Part shown: positions 25,915 through 34,542 of the stretch, piece after piece | How positions within the stretch are numbered: the first letter of the stretch is position 1 | How the letters are laid out: the number at the start of each line of letters is the position of its first letter | Origin: Gammaproteobacteria bacterium | Lineage (GTDB): Bacteria; Pseudomonadota; Gammaproteobacteria; Arenicellales; Poriferihabitantaceae | DNA length: 38,982 nucleotides | NCBI GenBank assembly: GCA_030432755.1 | Contig: JAUILZ010000030.1 | Span: 1-38,982, forward strand | Direction: 5' to 3' | Translations under genes and position numbers: made by a program | Notes under the pieces: model-generated | The model's input: only the letters and a program-made list of their open reading frames with translations | What the model was told of the DNA's origin: nothing | Database searches by the model: none

Positions 25915-28266
25915 TCAATAATTTCCTTTAACCCGCTCCTTCGTGGGATCGAAATGGGGAAACGGCACCACGGTGGCGGGTATCCGCTTCTGCTGGCCGT
26001 CGAGTTTGCCCACCTCGATCTCCGTACCGTTTTCCGCGTACTCGATGTTCATCCGGCAGAGCGCGATGTTCTTGCCGAGGATCGGCGAGATGGTGGCGCT
26101 GGTGATCTGTCCCACCTGGTAGCGGCCGTCGAACACGCCGTCGCCATGACCCGCGGCCTCGCGGCCGGAAAGTTCCAGGCCCACCAGCCTGCGCTGCGGG
26201 CTGGCCTTGCGCTTCTCCAGCGCTTCGCGGCCGATGAAGTCGTCGGTCTTGGTCTTGAGTGGCACGGTGAACGGGATGCCGGCCTCGAACGGGTCAGTCT
26301 GTTCGCAGAATTCGTGGTTGGCGAAGATCAGGCCGGCCTCGATGCGCAGGATGTCGAGGGCTTCGAGGCCCATGGGCTTGATCTCCTCTTCCGCCCCCGC
26401 CGCCGCGATCTGGCGCCAGGCCTCCGGCGCATGCTTCGGGTGACAGAACACCTCGTAGCCGAGTTCTCCGGTATAGCCGGTGCGCGAGACGAGGATCGGG
26501 ATGCCCTCGTCGTCCTGCATGCGGGCGATGGAGAAACGGAACCAGCCGAGTTCCTCGACGCTTGCCTGGTCGGGGCGGGTCCAGATCGCCTTCTTCAGCA
26601 CGTCACGGCTCTTTGGCCCCTGGACCTGGAGATTGGCGAGCTGGCTCGTCGCGTTCTTGACCCATGCCTTGAGCCCGCGCTTCTCCGCCTGCTCCCGTAG
26701 CCAGAGTCCGGAACCGTCGCAGCCGCCGATCCAGCGAAACTGGTCGTGGCCGAGGCGGAACACGGTGCCGTCGTCGATCATGCCGCCCGAGGGATTGCAC
26801 ATCGCGGTATACACCACCTGCCCCACCGAGAGCTTCTTCATATCACGGGTGACGCAGAGCTGCATCAACGCCTCGGCGTCGGGCCCAAGCACCTCGTACT
26901 TCCTGAGCGCCGAGAGGTCGATCATGACGACCCCTTCCCGGCAGGCCCAGTACTCGTCGATGGCGCCCTGGTTGGTGTAGCAGTTGGCGAGCCAGTAGCC
27001 GTTGTACTCGACGAAGTTGCGGGTCAGCTTCGCCGTCTCGGGATGAAAGCCGGTTTCCTGGGTCATGACGGGTTCTGCATCGGTGGTTTTGCGGAAGGCG
27101 ATGGCGCGGCGGAAGAGTTCCTTCTCGTCGTACACCCGCACCTGGATGTCCGTGGGATTCCAGGCATTGGCGGCGTCGACGTCGTCCGGGCAGGAGGAGG
27201 AGACGCAGACCATGTCGCGCAGCGCGCGCATCAGCACGTAGTCGCCGGGCCGCGACCAGGGCTCGTCAGAGTAGAGCTGGAAGTCTTCGTCGAAGAAGGT
27301 GTTGAAGAACAGGTTGATCGCCATCCAGCCGCCGCGGGGGGCCACGCCGTAGTCCTTCAGCGCGGCATTGAAGTTGTCGGAGCAGTTCACGTGCCCCGGG
27401 TAGCCCATGTCGTCGTAGTACTTTGCGGTGCAGGCGAGGCCGAAGCTGTCGTGGCGGCCGCAGGTGTCCTGCACCACCTCGATGATGGGCGACAGGTCGA
27501 CGTCGTAAAACTTGGAATGCAGTCCCGGCGCCGGGTAGGCGGAACCCATCAGGGTGCGGGTCACGGTGGCGTCGAGGCATCGCTCGAGGCCCTTGTCCAG
27601 CTTCGCGAGGTCGAAGCACTGGAAATCGGAACACTGGCGGCCGTCGATGTCCATGACCTGGACGTACTGGCCCTTCTTCACCACGTAGCTCTGGGCGGTG
27701 GCGGCGCGGATGCGGAAGTCCTGCAGCGGTTCCGCGAGGGGCTCGGCGGGCTCCCGGTCCACGGACTGCATGGGGTTTGCCCGGGTCACCCAGGCGACCA
27801 GGTCGGTGGGCGGATCCTGGCGGTCCACCGCCATGTCCCCGCCGGGCGCGCCGATCAGCGCCACGCATTCGACCTCCGCGGTAAACGACACGCGATTGCC
27901 TGCCGGGGTCTCCCCGTCCAGCACCAGCGCCGCGTCCGCGCCGGCGAGGTCGATATCGAATTTCTTCAGCGCGCGACGGATGCGGTCCGCGCCCGCGGTA
28001 TCGGCGTGCAGCATGTTCGCCAGCGTCTCACCCCGGACCGAAGTCGCGAGGCCGAGGGAGCCGGTGCAGTCCCGGCCGCGGGAATCGAATGCCGCGATGT
28101 GGGCGCATTGCAGCCCCTCCGGGTCCACCAGCTCCACTGCGTCACCGGGCAGCAGGGGCACCACCACCATCGCCCCGCCGCGCACCGTGTAACGCTCGCG
28201 GCCGAGCCAGTGGCTGCCGAGGCCAGGCTCCCTGAGGGTCTGGCGGGGATCGTATTGGATGTTCAT
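25915..28266 (-). CDS. tdm: Trimethylamine N-oxide demethylase
   Basis: Tdm (TMAO aldolase) converts TMAO to dimethylamine and formaldehyde; its folate-binding domain can capture the one-carbon unit. The 783-residue protein has the diagnostic fusion: an N-terminal DUF1989 half (about 1-400, with cysteine/aspartate motifs DGRQCSDFQCFDL, DTCGRHDSF and CVSSSCPDD, the type of residues that hold metal in this family) and a C-terminal aminomethyltransferase-like half (from about 420: GPDAEALMQLCVTRDM, SRTGYTGELGYEVF, IEAGLIFANHEF, TSATISPILGKNIAL). This architecture and length match Tdm as recalled. A strong ribosome site AAAGGAGGA precedes the ATG. It directly follows tmoXVW. Confidence 0.92.
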   Translation of the reverse strand: MNIQYDPRQTLREPGLGSHWLGRERYTVRGGAMVVVPLLPGDAVELVDPEGLQCAHIAAFDSRGRDCTGSLGLATSVRGETLANMLHADTAGADRIRRALKKFDIDLAGADAALVLDGETPAGNRVSFTAEVECVALIGAPGGDMAVDRQDPPTDLVAWVTRANPMQSVDREPAEPLAEPLQDFRIRAATAQSYVVKKGQYVQVMDIDGRQCSDFQCFDLAKLDKGLERCLDATVTRTLMGSAYPAPGLHSKFYDVDLSPIIEVVQDTCGRHDSFGLACTAKYYDDMGYPGHVNCSDNFNAALKDYGVAPRGGWMAINLFFNTFFDEDFQLYSDEPWSRPGDYVLMRALRDMVCVSSSCPDDVDAANAWNPTDIQVRVYDEKELFRRAIAFRKTTDAEPVMTQETGFHPETAKLTRNFVEYNGYWLANCYTNQGAIDEYWACREGVVMIDLSALRKYEVLGPDAEALMQLCVTRDMKKLSVGQVVYTAMCNPSGGMIDDGTVFRLGHDQFRWIGGCDGSGLWLREQAEKRGLKAWVKNATSQLANLQVQGPKSRDVLKKAIWTRPDQASVEELGWFRFSIARMQDDEGIPILVSRTGYTGELGYEVFCHPKHAPEAWRQIAAAGAEEEIKPMGLEALDILRIEAGLIFANHEFCEQTDPFEAGIPFTVPLKTKTDDFIGREALEKRKASPQRRLVGLELSGREAAGHGDGVFDGRYQVGQITSATISPILGKNIALCRMNIEYAENGTEIEVGKLDGQQKRIPATVVPFPHFDPTKERVKGNY

Positions 28267-28320
28267 CGCGGCGCTCCTCCTTTACGTGGTCAACCGGATT
28301 CAGTCAACAATCTAGCAAAT

Positions 28321-28366
28321 CGCCCGCGACGCCGCAGTACCCCGTTCAAGGTAAGGGCGGCGGGCG
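28321..28366 (-). terminator. GC-rich stem-loop between tmoW and tdm
   Basis: CGCCCGC (28321-28327) and GCGGGCG (28360-28366), with an inner CGCC/GGCG pair, form a strong hairpin 9 bp after the tmoW stop. On the minus strand it is followed by ATTTGC rather than a T-run. It may be a weak terminator or an mRNA-stabilising structure that uncouples tdm from the transporter. Confidence 0.45.
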
Positions 28367-28374
28367 CATGCGGG

Positions 28375-30438
28375 CTAGGCGAGGTCCAGGGCCTTCTTGC
28401 GCGCATTGGCCCAGGTGCGGATGATCTGGTCCACCGCGAGACCCATGAACGCCACGCAGAGGCCCAGGGTCAGACCGATGCCGGTACCCTGGGGTTCCGA
28501 AATCGCCTTGAGGATGAGCTGGCCAAGGTCGGTGGTGCCGATGAACGCGCCGATGATGACCATGAACAGGGCGAAGATCACGGTCTGGTTCACGCCCAGC
28601 ATGATATGGGGAAAGGCCATCGGTAGCTCGATGGACACCCAGCGCTGAAAGCGCGAGACACCGAGCATGGATCCCGCGTCCTGCAACACGGGTGGCACGC
28701 TACGCAGGCCCTCCACGGTATAGCGGGTCGCGGGCACCGTGGCGTAAACGACCGCGGCGATAATGACCGAGGTGTCGGTGATACCGAACAGCATGATCAC
28801 CGGGATCAGGTAGATGAAGGATGGAAATGTCTGGAGGAAATCACAGACAAGCAGCACGATCCGGCTCGCGGTTTCGTTCTGCGCGGCGAGGGTGCCGATG
28901 GTGATACCAAGCGTCGCCGATACGAGGACCGAGAACGACGCCATGTAGGCGGTGATCAGCGCCCGGTCCCAGTATTCCGAAAGCGCGATGAACAGCAGGA
29001 ACCCGCCGATGATGAGCGCCGAACGCAGGCCCGCGACGAGGTAGCCGATCCCCATCATCAGCAGGAAGGTCGCCGCTACCGGCATGCCGAGGTAGAGGTT
29101 CTTCATCGGCACCAGCACCTGTGTGATGAGGAACTCGTTGAAGTTCTTGAGGGCGAAGAACAGGGTGTCCCATAGCCAGTCGACACCTGCCTGCCACATG
29201 GGTGCGGTGGTGATGCCCTTGTTGTGTGGAATGATGTAAAGGTAGTTGAAGCCCTCGGGGAACACGGCGCGTCCGAAGAGCGCCAGAACGATGCCCGCGC
29301 CCAGCACACCGAGCGCCAGCAGGCCAAATCGGTGGCGCTGCCAGAACGTCAGGTCGGCGAAATAGTCGGTGGGCTTGTTGGCCCATGCAAGAGACATCTT
29401 GTCCAGCACCACCGCGATCAGCACGATACAGACGCCGATCTCGATCCCGGTACCGACCTTGAGGGAATTGAGCGCGATCATCAGGTTGGAACCCAGCCCC
29501 TGGGCGCCGATGAACGAGGCGATCACGGTCATCGCCAGGCATTGCATCACCACCTGGTTGACGCCGATGAGGATGTCGCGGCGCGCGGTGGGAACCAGCA
29601 CCCGGAAGAGGAGCTGGAAACGGCTGCAGCCGCTCATCATGCCGGAATCCACCACGTCCGGCGGGACCTTTTTCAGCCCCAGCAGGGTGAGTCGCACCAT
29701 GGGCGGGGTGGCGAAGATGATGGTGGCGATGGCCGCCGCCTGGTCGCCGACGCCGAACAACACGATCACCGGCACCAGGTAGGAATAATGCGGCATCGTC
29801 TGGGCGACGTTGAGGAGCGGATTCAGCGTTGCCTCCACCGCCCGGCTGCGGAAAGCCCAGATGCCGAGAAACAGCCCCAGCACCACCGACACCGGCGCGG
29901 CTATGAGGACGAAGGACAACGTTTCCATGGAGGGCTGCCACTGGCCGAATATCGCGATATACATTGTGCAGGCGCCGGCCAGGAGCGCGAGTCCACGGCC
30001 CTGCAGCTTGTAGCCGAGGAGCACCGCCCAGCCTGTGATCACCGTCCAGGGCAACGCCGGCCACTTCGCCCACGGATGCTCGTTGACGAAATCCCAGCTG
30101 GTCATCGCGACGATGGTCTTGTTGCCGCCGAGGAAGATCTCGCGCACGAAGTTGATGATGACGAGGAAGAAACCCGAGATGGCGCGGGTGATTTCCCGGA
30201 ACAGCGGCTTCTGCTCGTAGTCCTCGATAAGCGGGTCCCAGACCTGCACCGGGAACCACTCGAACATCAGTCCGCGGACGAAGTCGTTGATCGCACCGGG
30301 CAGCCACTTGAGAAGGGGCGGAAGGCGCCACAGGATATTGTTTTCCGACGGTTTGACGACCAGGCAGAGGACAATGAATGCCGCCAGCAGGATGGCGAAT
30401 TGGACGGCCTTCGATTGTCGTTTCAACGTGGCCACCAC
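28375..30438 (-). CDS. tmoW: TMAO ABC transporter permease (tandem fused)
   Basis: A 687-residue inner-membrane protein made of two ProW-like permease halves. Each half carries the same motif set: YLVPVIVLFGVGDQAAAIATIIFATPPMVRLTLLGLKKVPP near residue 220 and YLIPVIMLFGITDTSVIIAAVVYATVPATRYTVEGLRSVPP near 545, each followed by a SRFQ... coupling segment and a GxNQ membrane helix. Such a double permease in a glycine-betaine-type system is the known form of TmoW. It starts 12 bp after tmoV ends. The assignment to TMAO rests on the adjacent tdm and on tmm in the same window; a betaine/choline transporter is the alternative. Confidence 0.88.
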   Translation of the reverse strand: MVATLKRQSKAVQFAILLAAFIVLCLVVKPSENNILWRLPPLLKWLPGAINDFVRGLMFEWFPVQVWDPLIEDYEQKPLFREITRAISGFFLVIINFVREIFLGGNKTIVAMTSWDFVNEHPWAKWPALPWTVITGWAVLLGYKLQGRGLALLAGACTMYIAIFGQWQPSMETLSFVLIAAPVSVVLGLFLGIWAFRSRAVEATLNPLLNVAQTMPHYSYLVPVIVLFGVGDQAAAIATIIFATPPMVRLTLLGLKKVPPDVVDSGMMSGCSRFQLLFRVLVPTARRDILIGVNQVVMQCLAMTVIASFIGAQGLGSNLMIALNSLKVGTGIEIGVCIVLIAVVLDKMSLAWANKPTDYFADLTFWQRHRFGLLALGVLGAGIVLALFGRAVFPEGFNYLYIIPHNKGITTAPMWQAGVDWLWDTLFFALKNFNEFLITQVLVPMKNLYLGMPVAATFLLMMGIGYLVAGLRSALIIGGFLLFIALSEYWDRALITAYMASFSVLVSATLGITIGTLAAQNETASRIVLLVCDFLQTFPSFIYLIPVIMLFGITDTSVIIAAVVYATVPATRYTVEGLRSVPPVLQDAGSMLGVSRFQRWVSIELPMAFPHIMLGVNQTVIFALFMVIIGAFIGTTDLGQLILKAISEPQGTGIGLTLGLCVAFMGLAVDQIIRTWANARKKALDLA

Positions 30439-30449
30439 CGGTTCGCGGC

Positions 30450-31538
30450 CTAGCGTGATTCGCTGGGCGATGCGCTGGACCGTCCGCCGAACAACACTTT
30501 CAATACGTGGGCGCCGTGCAGCGTACCCACCACCGCGCCTTCCCCGTCCACCACGGCGACGGGATCCTCCTGGCCAAGAATCTCCTCCGCCACGGATTCG
30601 ATGACGGCGTCTCTCGAGACCCGCAGACTGCCGTGGGACTCGGCCGGGTTCACGGCATCCATAATCGACGCCACCGTCAGCACCTTCTCCCGGGGAACGT
30701 CCTCCGTGAACTTGCGCACGTATTCCGTGGCCGGATTGAGAACGATGTTCGCCGGCGTGTCGAGCTGCTCGACCACGCCGTCCTTCATGATGGCAATGCG
30801 ATCGGCGAGGCGTAGCGCCTCGTCGAAGTCGTGTGTCACGAACAGGATGGTCTTGCCGAGCACGTCCTGCAGGCGCAGGAACTCATCCTGCATTTCCTTG
30901 CGAATGAGCGGGTCCAGCGCGGAGAACGGCTCGTCGAGAAACCAGATGTCCGGCTCAACCGCAAGGGAGCGGGCGATGCCCACGCGCTGCTGCTGGCCAC
31001 CGGACAGCTCGCGCGGGAAGTAGTTCTCGCGCCCCTGGAGGCCCACCAGCTGCACCATCTCCATGGCGCGCGCGACGCTGTCTCGAGTGTTCTGTCCCTT
31101 GACCTGCAACGGGAATGCGATGTTCTCGAGCACGGTCTTGTGGGGCAGCAACCCGAAGTTCTGGAACACCATGCCCATCTTGTTGCGGCGCAGTTCGATG
31201 AGCTGCTTGCTGTTCATCTGCAGGATATCCTGGCCCTCGATGAATATCTGCCCGGCGGTGGCGTCGGTGAGACGCGAAATACAGCGCAACAGGGTGGACT
31301 TGCCCGACCCGGACAGGCCCATGATGACCAGTAATTCTCCCTGGTGGATGTCGAATGACACGTTGTTGACGCCGACGATGAGGCCGGCCTCCATGAATTT
31401 CTGGCTGTCGACGGTACCACCCGACTCGCGCAGCATTGACTCGGCGCTGTCACCGAAAATCTTGTACACCCCCTCGCAGCGAACGACGGGCGCGCTTCCA
31501 TTGGCGGTGGAAACAGCGGTAGAAGGATGGGATGACAT
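30450..31538 (-). CDS. tmoV: TMAO ABC transporter ATP-binding protein
   Basis: A 362-residue ATPase of the ProV/OpuAA type. Walker A GLSGSGKSTLLRC near residue 73, signature LSGGQQQRVGIARSLA near 178, Walker B IWFLDEPFSALDP near 198, and switch LFVTHDFDEAL near 229. The C-terminal part (about 290-355) resembles a single CBS-like unit (SRDAVIESVAEEILGQEDPVAVVDGEGAVVGTL), less than the tandem pair of osmosensing ProV. No good ribosome site is seen before the ATG, so the exact start is less sure. It follows tmoX after a 220-bp structured gap. Confidence 0.9.
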   Translation of the reverse strand: MSSHPSTAVSTANGSAPVVRCEGVYKIFGDSAESMLRESGGTVDSQKFMEAGLIVGVNNVSFDIHQGELLVIMGLSGSGKSTLLRCISRLTDATAGQIFIEGQDILQMNSKQLIELRRNKMGMVFQNFGLLPHKTVLENIAFPLQVKGQNTRDSVARAMEMVQLVGLQGRENYFPRELSGGQQQRVGIARSLAVEPDIWFLDEPFSALDPLIRKEMQDEFLRLQDVLGKTILFVTHDFDEALRLADRIAIMKDGVVEQLDTPANIVLNPATEYVRKFTEDVPREKVLTVASIMDAVNPAESHGSLRVSRDAVIESVAEEILGQEDPVAVVDGEGAVVGTLHGAHVLKVLFGGRSSASPSESR

Positions 31539-31618
31539 GTTGATTGAATTTTTCTGATTGGTCCGGGGACATCATCGCCCGTACGGGACGCCTCGGCAAG
31601 TCTCCGTCGCGGACAGGG

Positions 31619-31641
31619 CCATCCCCCGCGACGGGGGATGG
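31619..31641. repeat. Perfect 10-bp inverted repeat in the tmoX-tmoV gap
   Basis: CCATCCCCCG (31619-31628) and CGGGGGATGG (31632-31641) around a 3-nt loop. It would form a very stable RNA hairpin downstream of tmoX. There is no T-run, so mRNA stabilisation or partial termination is more likely than full termination. Confidence 0.75.
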
Positions 31642-31655
31642 CGTTGAAAGGCGCG

Positions 31656-31697
31656 GGCCGGGCCACGGAGGCCGGGCCACGGAGGCCGGGCCACGCA
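31656..31697. repeat. Three tandem 14-bp repeats in the tmoX-tmoV gap
   Basis: GGCCGGGCCACGGA is repeated three times (third copy with G to C at position 13). A further GC-rich hairpin arm pair ACGCCGC/GCGGCGT lies at about 31715-31738. No coding sequence is apparent in this gap. Confidence 0.75.
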
Positions 31698-31758
31698 GGC
31701 AAGGCCGCCAAGGCCACGCCGCCGCCGGAGCGGCGTCAGCCCGCGCCGGGTTGATGCG

Positions 31759-32742
31759 TCAGTTGCCGGCGCCGAGTACGGACACGGTCCAGGGTTTCCA
31801 GACTTCCTCGTTGTCCGCCAGCCACTTCACTGCCGCGTCCTCGTGGGTCATGCCGTCCACGTCCACCAGCGCGGCCATGGAACCGATCTGGGGCGTGGTG
31901 AAGCTGATCTTGCTGAAGATGGTATACGCCTGGGGATGGGATTTCGGGAAGCGGAAGTTGGCGCCCTTCTTCAGCCAGCCCTTGGGCGAACCGCAGCCGG
32001 TGGTGGTGAGATCGCCACCGTCGCTGAGCCGGCAGCCATCGAAGTACGGCGGGAACTCGATGAAGGTGAAGCCGGAGGCATCGGTGAAGTTTGGCGTCCA
32101 GTTGAAGATGATGGTGCCGCGGCCTTCCTTCTCCGCCGCCTTCAGTTCCGCCCACAACGCGTCGGCGGCGCCGGCGAATTTCACCACCCACTTGTCATCC
32201 AGGCCGAGACCCTTGAGACGATCTGGCATGGTGTCGCCGTGCCAGCTCTGCGGGCCTTCCAGCCAACGGCCCTTGCCGTCGGAGTCGGGGGTGACGAAAT
32301 TTTCGTGGCAGTCCTTCAGTGCCTCCCAACTGGGCAGTCCGGGACACAGGTCCTTCTCGATGACCCAGTTGGGAACGCCCATCTCTTCCAGGGTTTCCGC
32401 CGCGTGGGTGCCGGCATCGATGAGTCCGCCCTGCTCCATGGCGTTGTAGTAAGCGTTCTGCATGGTGGACTGCCAGACTTCATGCACGAGAGTCAGGTCG
32501 CCGGTGCGTACAGCCTCGAAGCTCGCCTGGTTGTCCACGGGGACGTACTGGACGGTGTCACCGATGCTTTCGAAGATGCCACCGATGACATGGGCCATCA
32601 CGATCTGGCTGGACCAGTTCTTGATGGGAATCTTGATCGGTTCACTGCTGTCCGCCGCAATCGCCGGGCCGGAAGCTGCCAGGACTGCGATCAGGGCCGA
32701 TGACAACAATGTCTTACGGGATGAGATGCATGCTGGTTTCAC
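31759..32742 (-). CDS. tmoX: TMAO ABC transporter substrate-binding protein
   Basis: A 327-residue periplasmic protein of the OpuAC/ProX family. The start is GTG at 32742, chosen because GGAGG lies 5 nt upstream and a signal peptide follows at once (KTLLSSALIAVLAASGPAIAA); the frame open to 32847 is upstream sequence. The mature part contains EPIKIPIKNWSSQIVMAHVIGG and aromatic residues suited to a quaternary ammonium cage (IKNWSSQ, HEVWQST, FNWTPNF, PYWK is absent). It heads the tmoXVW-tdm block. A TATACT hexamer at 32784-32779 may be the -10 of its promoter, with repeated GGACCA sites upstream. Confidence 0.88.
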   Translation of the reverse strand: MKPACISSRKTLLSSALIAVLAASGPAIAADSSEPIKIPIKNWSSQIVMAHVIGGIFESIGDTVQYVPVDNQASFEAVRTGDLTLVHEVWQSTMQNAYYNAMEQGGLIDAGTHAAETLEEMGVPNWVIEKDLCPGLPSWEALKDCHENFVTPDSDGKGRWLEGPQSWHGDTMPDRLKGLGLDDKWVVKFAGAADALWAELKAAEKEGRGTIIFNWTPNFTDASGFTFIEFPPYFDGCRLSDGGDLTTTGCGSPKGWLKKGANFRFPKSHPQAYTIFSKISFTTPQIGSMAALVDVDGMTHEDAAVKWLADNEEVWKPWTVSVLGAGN

Positions 32743-32778
32743 GTCGTCCTCCGAAAAAGGAATGGATGGGGTATTTTC

Positions 32779-32865
32779 AGTATAACCAAAACGAGGTACT
32801 ACCACTTTCACAAATGGACCAGAAATAGCACCTTTTCGTCCGCCCACAGGACCAGTTGCGGACCA
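32779..32865 (-). promoter_or_regulatory. tmoX promoter region with GGACCA repeats
   Basis: Minus-strand -10-like TATACT is at 32784-32779. Upstream of it, GGACCA occurs three times on the plus strand (32816-32821, 32849-32854, 32860-32865). The outer two lie in near-inverted arms CAAATGGACC (32811-32820) and GGACCATTTG (32860-32869). There is no good -35, which fits an activator-dependent promoter. Confidence 0.42.
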
Positions 32866-32921
32866 TTTGCCGCGATTATGCGGCGTTGAATGCCCAACTT
32901 GAGTGGACAGGGAACGCCCGC

Positions 32922-34436
32922 TCAGGGCATCGCGGGGACGGTCACCGGCCCCTCGGCCGTCAGCAGTGTCTCGCTCAGGCCACGGGCGGTGTAACGCATC
33001 CGCAGGTCGAGCAGTTTCTCGGCGTAGTAAAGCCGTGCAGGGGCATGGTCGGGATGGTTGCTCACGTCGACAAGTTCACCCGGATCTGATTGCAGGTCGA
33101 AAAGCAGCGGCGGCAGGGCGGCGAAGTGCACGTACTTGTAGCGCGCGTCCCGGATCACGCCCAGGTGGCATCGATGAGGACTGGTCGGCGGGAAATCTTC
33201 GCCGAACCCGGGGGCTTCATGGCGAAAGTCGTATTCCCAGTGCACCGCGTCGCGCCAGTCTGCAGGCGCCTCCCCGCTCTGGATTACCGGCATCAGGGAC
33301 CGGCCATCGCACTGCGTCGGAATGCCGATCCCGAGCCATTCCAGCATCGTCGGCATGATATCCACGTTCTCGGTGAAAAGATCGAGTTGCCTGCCGCGGG
33401 TGATGTCCGCCTCCGGGCGCGGATCGCGCACGATGAGCGGAATATGGTAGGACTGGTCATGGAAGCCGAGCTTGCCCATGAGCCAGTGATCGCCTAGTTG
33501 CTCGCCGTGGTCCGAGGTAAAGACCACCAGGGTGTCATCCCAGTCTCCCCGGGCACGCAGGAAATCGAACAGTTTGCCGAGATGCGTATCGACCTCGGTC
33601 ATCAGGCCGAGATAGGAGGCCCAGGCGTCTTCCAGGACTCGCGTGTCTCCATTGTCGCCGAATTGTGAATGACGGAGCATTCCCGCGATGAATGGATGCA
33701 TCGCCGCCTCGTGGTCGCGTTCGGCATGGCGTAGCGGTTCGGCCAGTCCGTCCGGCGGATACATACGGTTGTAAGGCTCCGGAGCGACGAACGGCGGATG
33801 CGGCCGCAGCAGCGACAGGTGAGTAATCCAGGGTCCATCGGCGGCGGCGATCCACTCCATGCAGCGCCGCACCAGCCAGGCGGTTTCGTGGTCGTCGGCG
33901 GCGATCGCCAGCGGCAGTACGCTTTCCCCGCCATCCGCCCATGTGACGCCCTCGGCGCGCTTGCCGTACAGCTCCCAGCGGCGGGCAGGAATCTCGTAGC
34001 CCCGCGACACCAGGTACTCCACCCAGGGAATGGGCACCTCGTCACGGAACGGGGTGAAATTGCTGAGCCCCGGAAGTGGCTCGCTGTAGTGCCTGAGGCG
34101 CCGGTCCGCGGGGTCCATGTTCTCGGGATCCGCACCGGTGTCCGTGTAGCCAAACAGCGAGGGATCGTAGCCCGCGCGCCGCACCTCGCGCGCCCAGTTG
34201 GTGAGACGGCCAGATACCGGCGTTCCGTTGCTCACGCAGCGGTGGTTGAAGAGGTACATCCCGGTGTGCAGGGAAGTACGACTGGGACCGCAGGGCGTGG
34301 CCTGCGCGTAATGCGATCGGAACAACGTGCCTTCCGCCGCGAGCGCGTCCAGCGATGGCGTCCGAACGACGGGATGCCCCAGCGACGAGAGGCAGGGTCC
34401 GCGCCACTGGTCGGCGGTGATAAAGAGGATGTTCAC
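32922..34436 (-). CDS. Phosphonate monoester hydrolase / arylsulfatase-like enzyme
   Basis: A 504-residue alkaline-phosphatase-superfamily enzyme. The sulfatase signature CGPSRTSLHTG places the residue to be converted to formylglycine at Cys49, with Arg53 next to it. Metal ligands are expected at Asp9 (FITADQWR) and in FTSDHGEQLGDH. Phrases such as LFNHRCVSNGTPV, RPHPPFVAPEPYN, MPTMLEWLGIGIPTQCDGRSLMP, WEYDFRHE and YKYVHFAALPPLLFDLQSDP closely match Rhizobium phosphonate monoester hydrolase as recalled; these enzymes also hydrolyse phosphodiesters and sulfate esters. No signal peptide, so it is cytosolic. It needs a formylglycine-generating enzyme, not in the window. It lies 179 bp upstream of tmoX. 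Confidence 0.87.
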   Translation of the reverse strand: MNILFITADQWRGPCLSSLGHPVVRTPSLDALAAEGTLFRSHYAQATPCGPSRTSLHTGMYLFNHRCVSNGTPVSGRLTNWAREVRRAGYDPSLFGYTDTGADPENMDPADRRLRHYSEPLPGLSNFTPFRDEVPIPWVEYLVSRGYEIPARRWELYGKRAEGVTWADGGESVLPLAIAADDHETAWLVRRCMEWIAAADGPWITHLSLLRPHPPFVAPEPYNRMYPPDGLAEPLRHAERDHEAAMHPFIAGMLRHSQFGDNGDTRVLEDAWASYLGLMTEVDTHLGKLFDFLRARGDWDDTLVVFTSDHGEQLGDHWLMGKLGFHDQSYHIPLIVRDPRPEADITRGRQLDLFTENVDIMPTMLEWLGIGIPTQCDGRSLMPVIQSGEAPADWRDAVHWEYDFRHEAPGFGEDFPPTSPHRCHLGVIRDARYKYVHFAALPPLLFDLQSDPGELVDVSNHPDHAPARLYYAEKLLDLRMRYTARGLSETLLTAEGPVTVPAMP

Positions 34437-34542
34437 GCCCGCTCCTTCAGTCAGGTCGGGCAGAGCCTATCCGAGGGACGCTCCCCGAATCAATCGGGAA
34501 GCGGTGGCATCGACGCGGAAGGCCGGATCTCCCCGGAAACGA

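Noticed and set aside
28282..28320. TTGACT-N17-TAAAGG as a tdm promoter
   Set aside because: The -10 matches poorly and overlaps the strong ribosome site AAAGGAGGA, so it was not listed as a feature.
26746..28626. 626-residue plus-strand frame over tdm
   Set aside because: It is antisense to tdm and tmoW, Val/His/Arg/Gly-rich without motifs, and crosses a gene boundary.
32743..32847. Upstream extension of tmoX to an ATG-like start
   Set aside because: The GTG at 32742 has an ideal ribosome site and signal peptide immediately after; the extension contains the promoter region.
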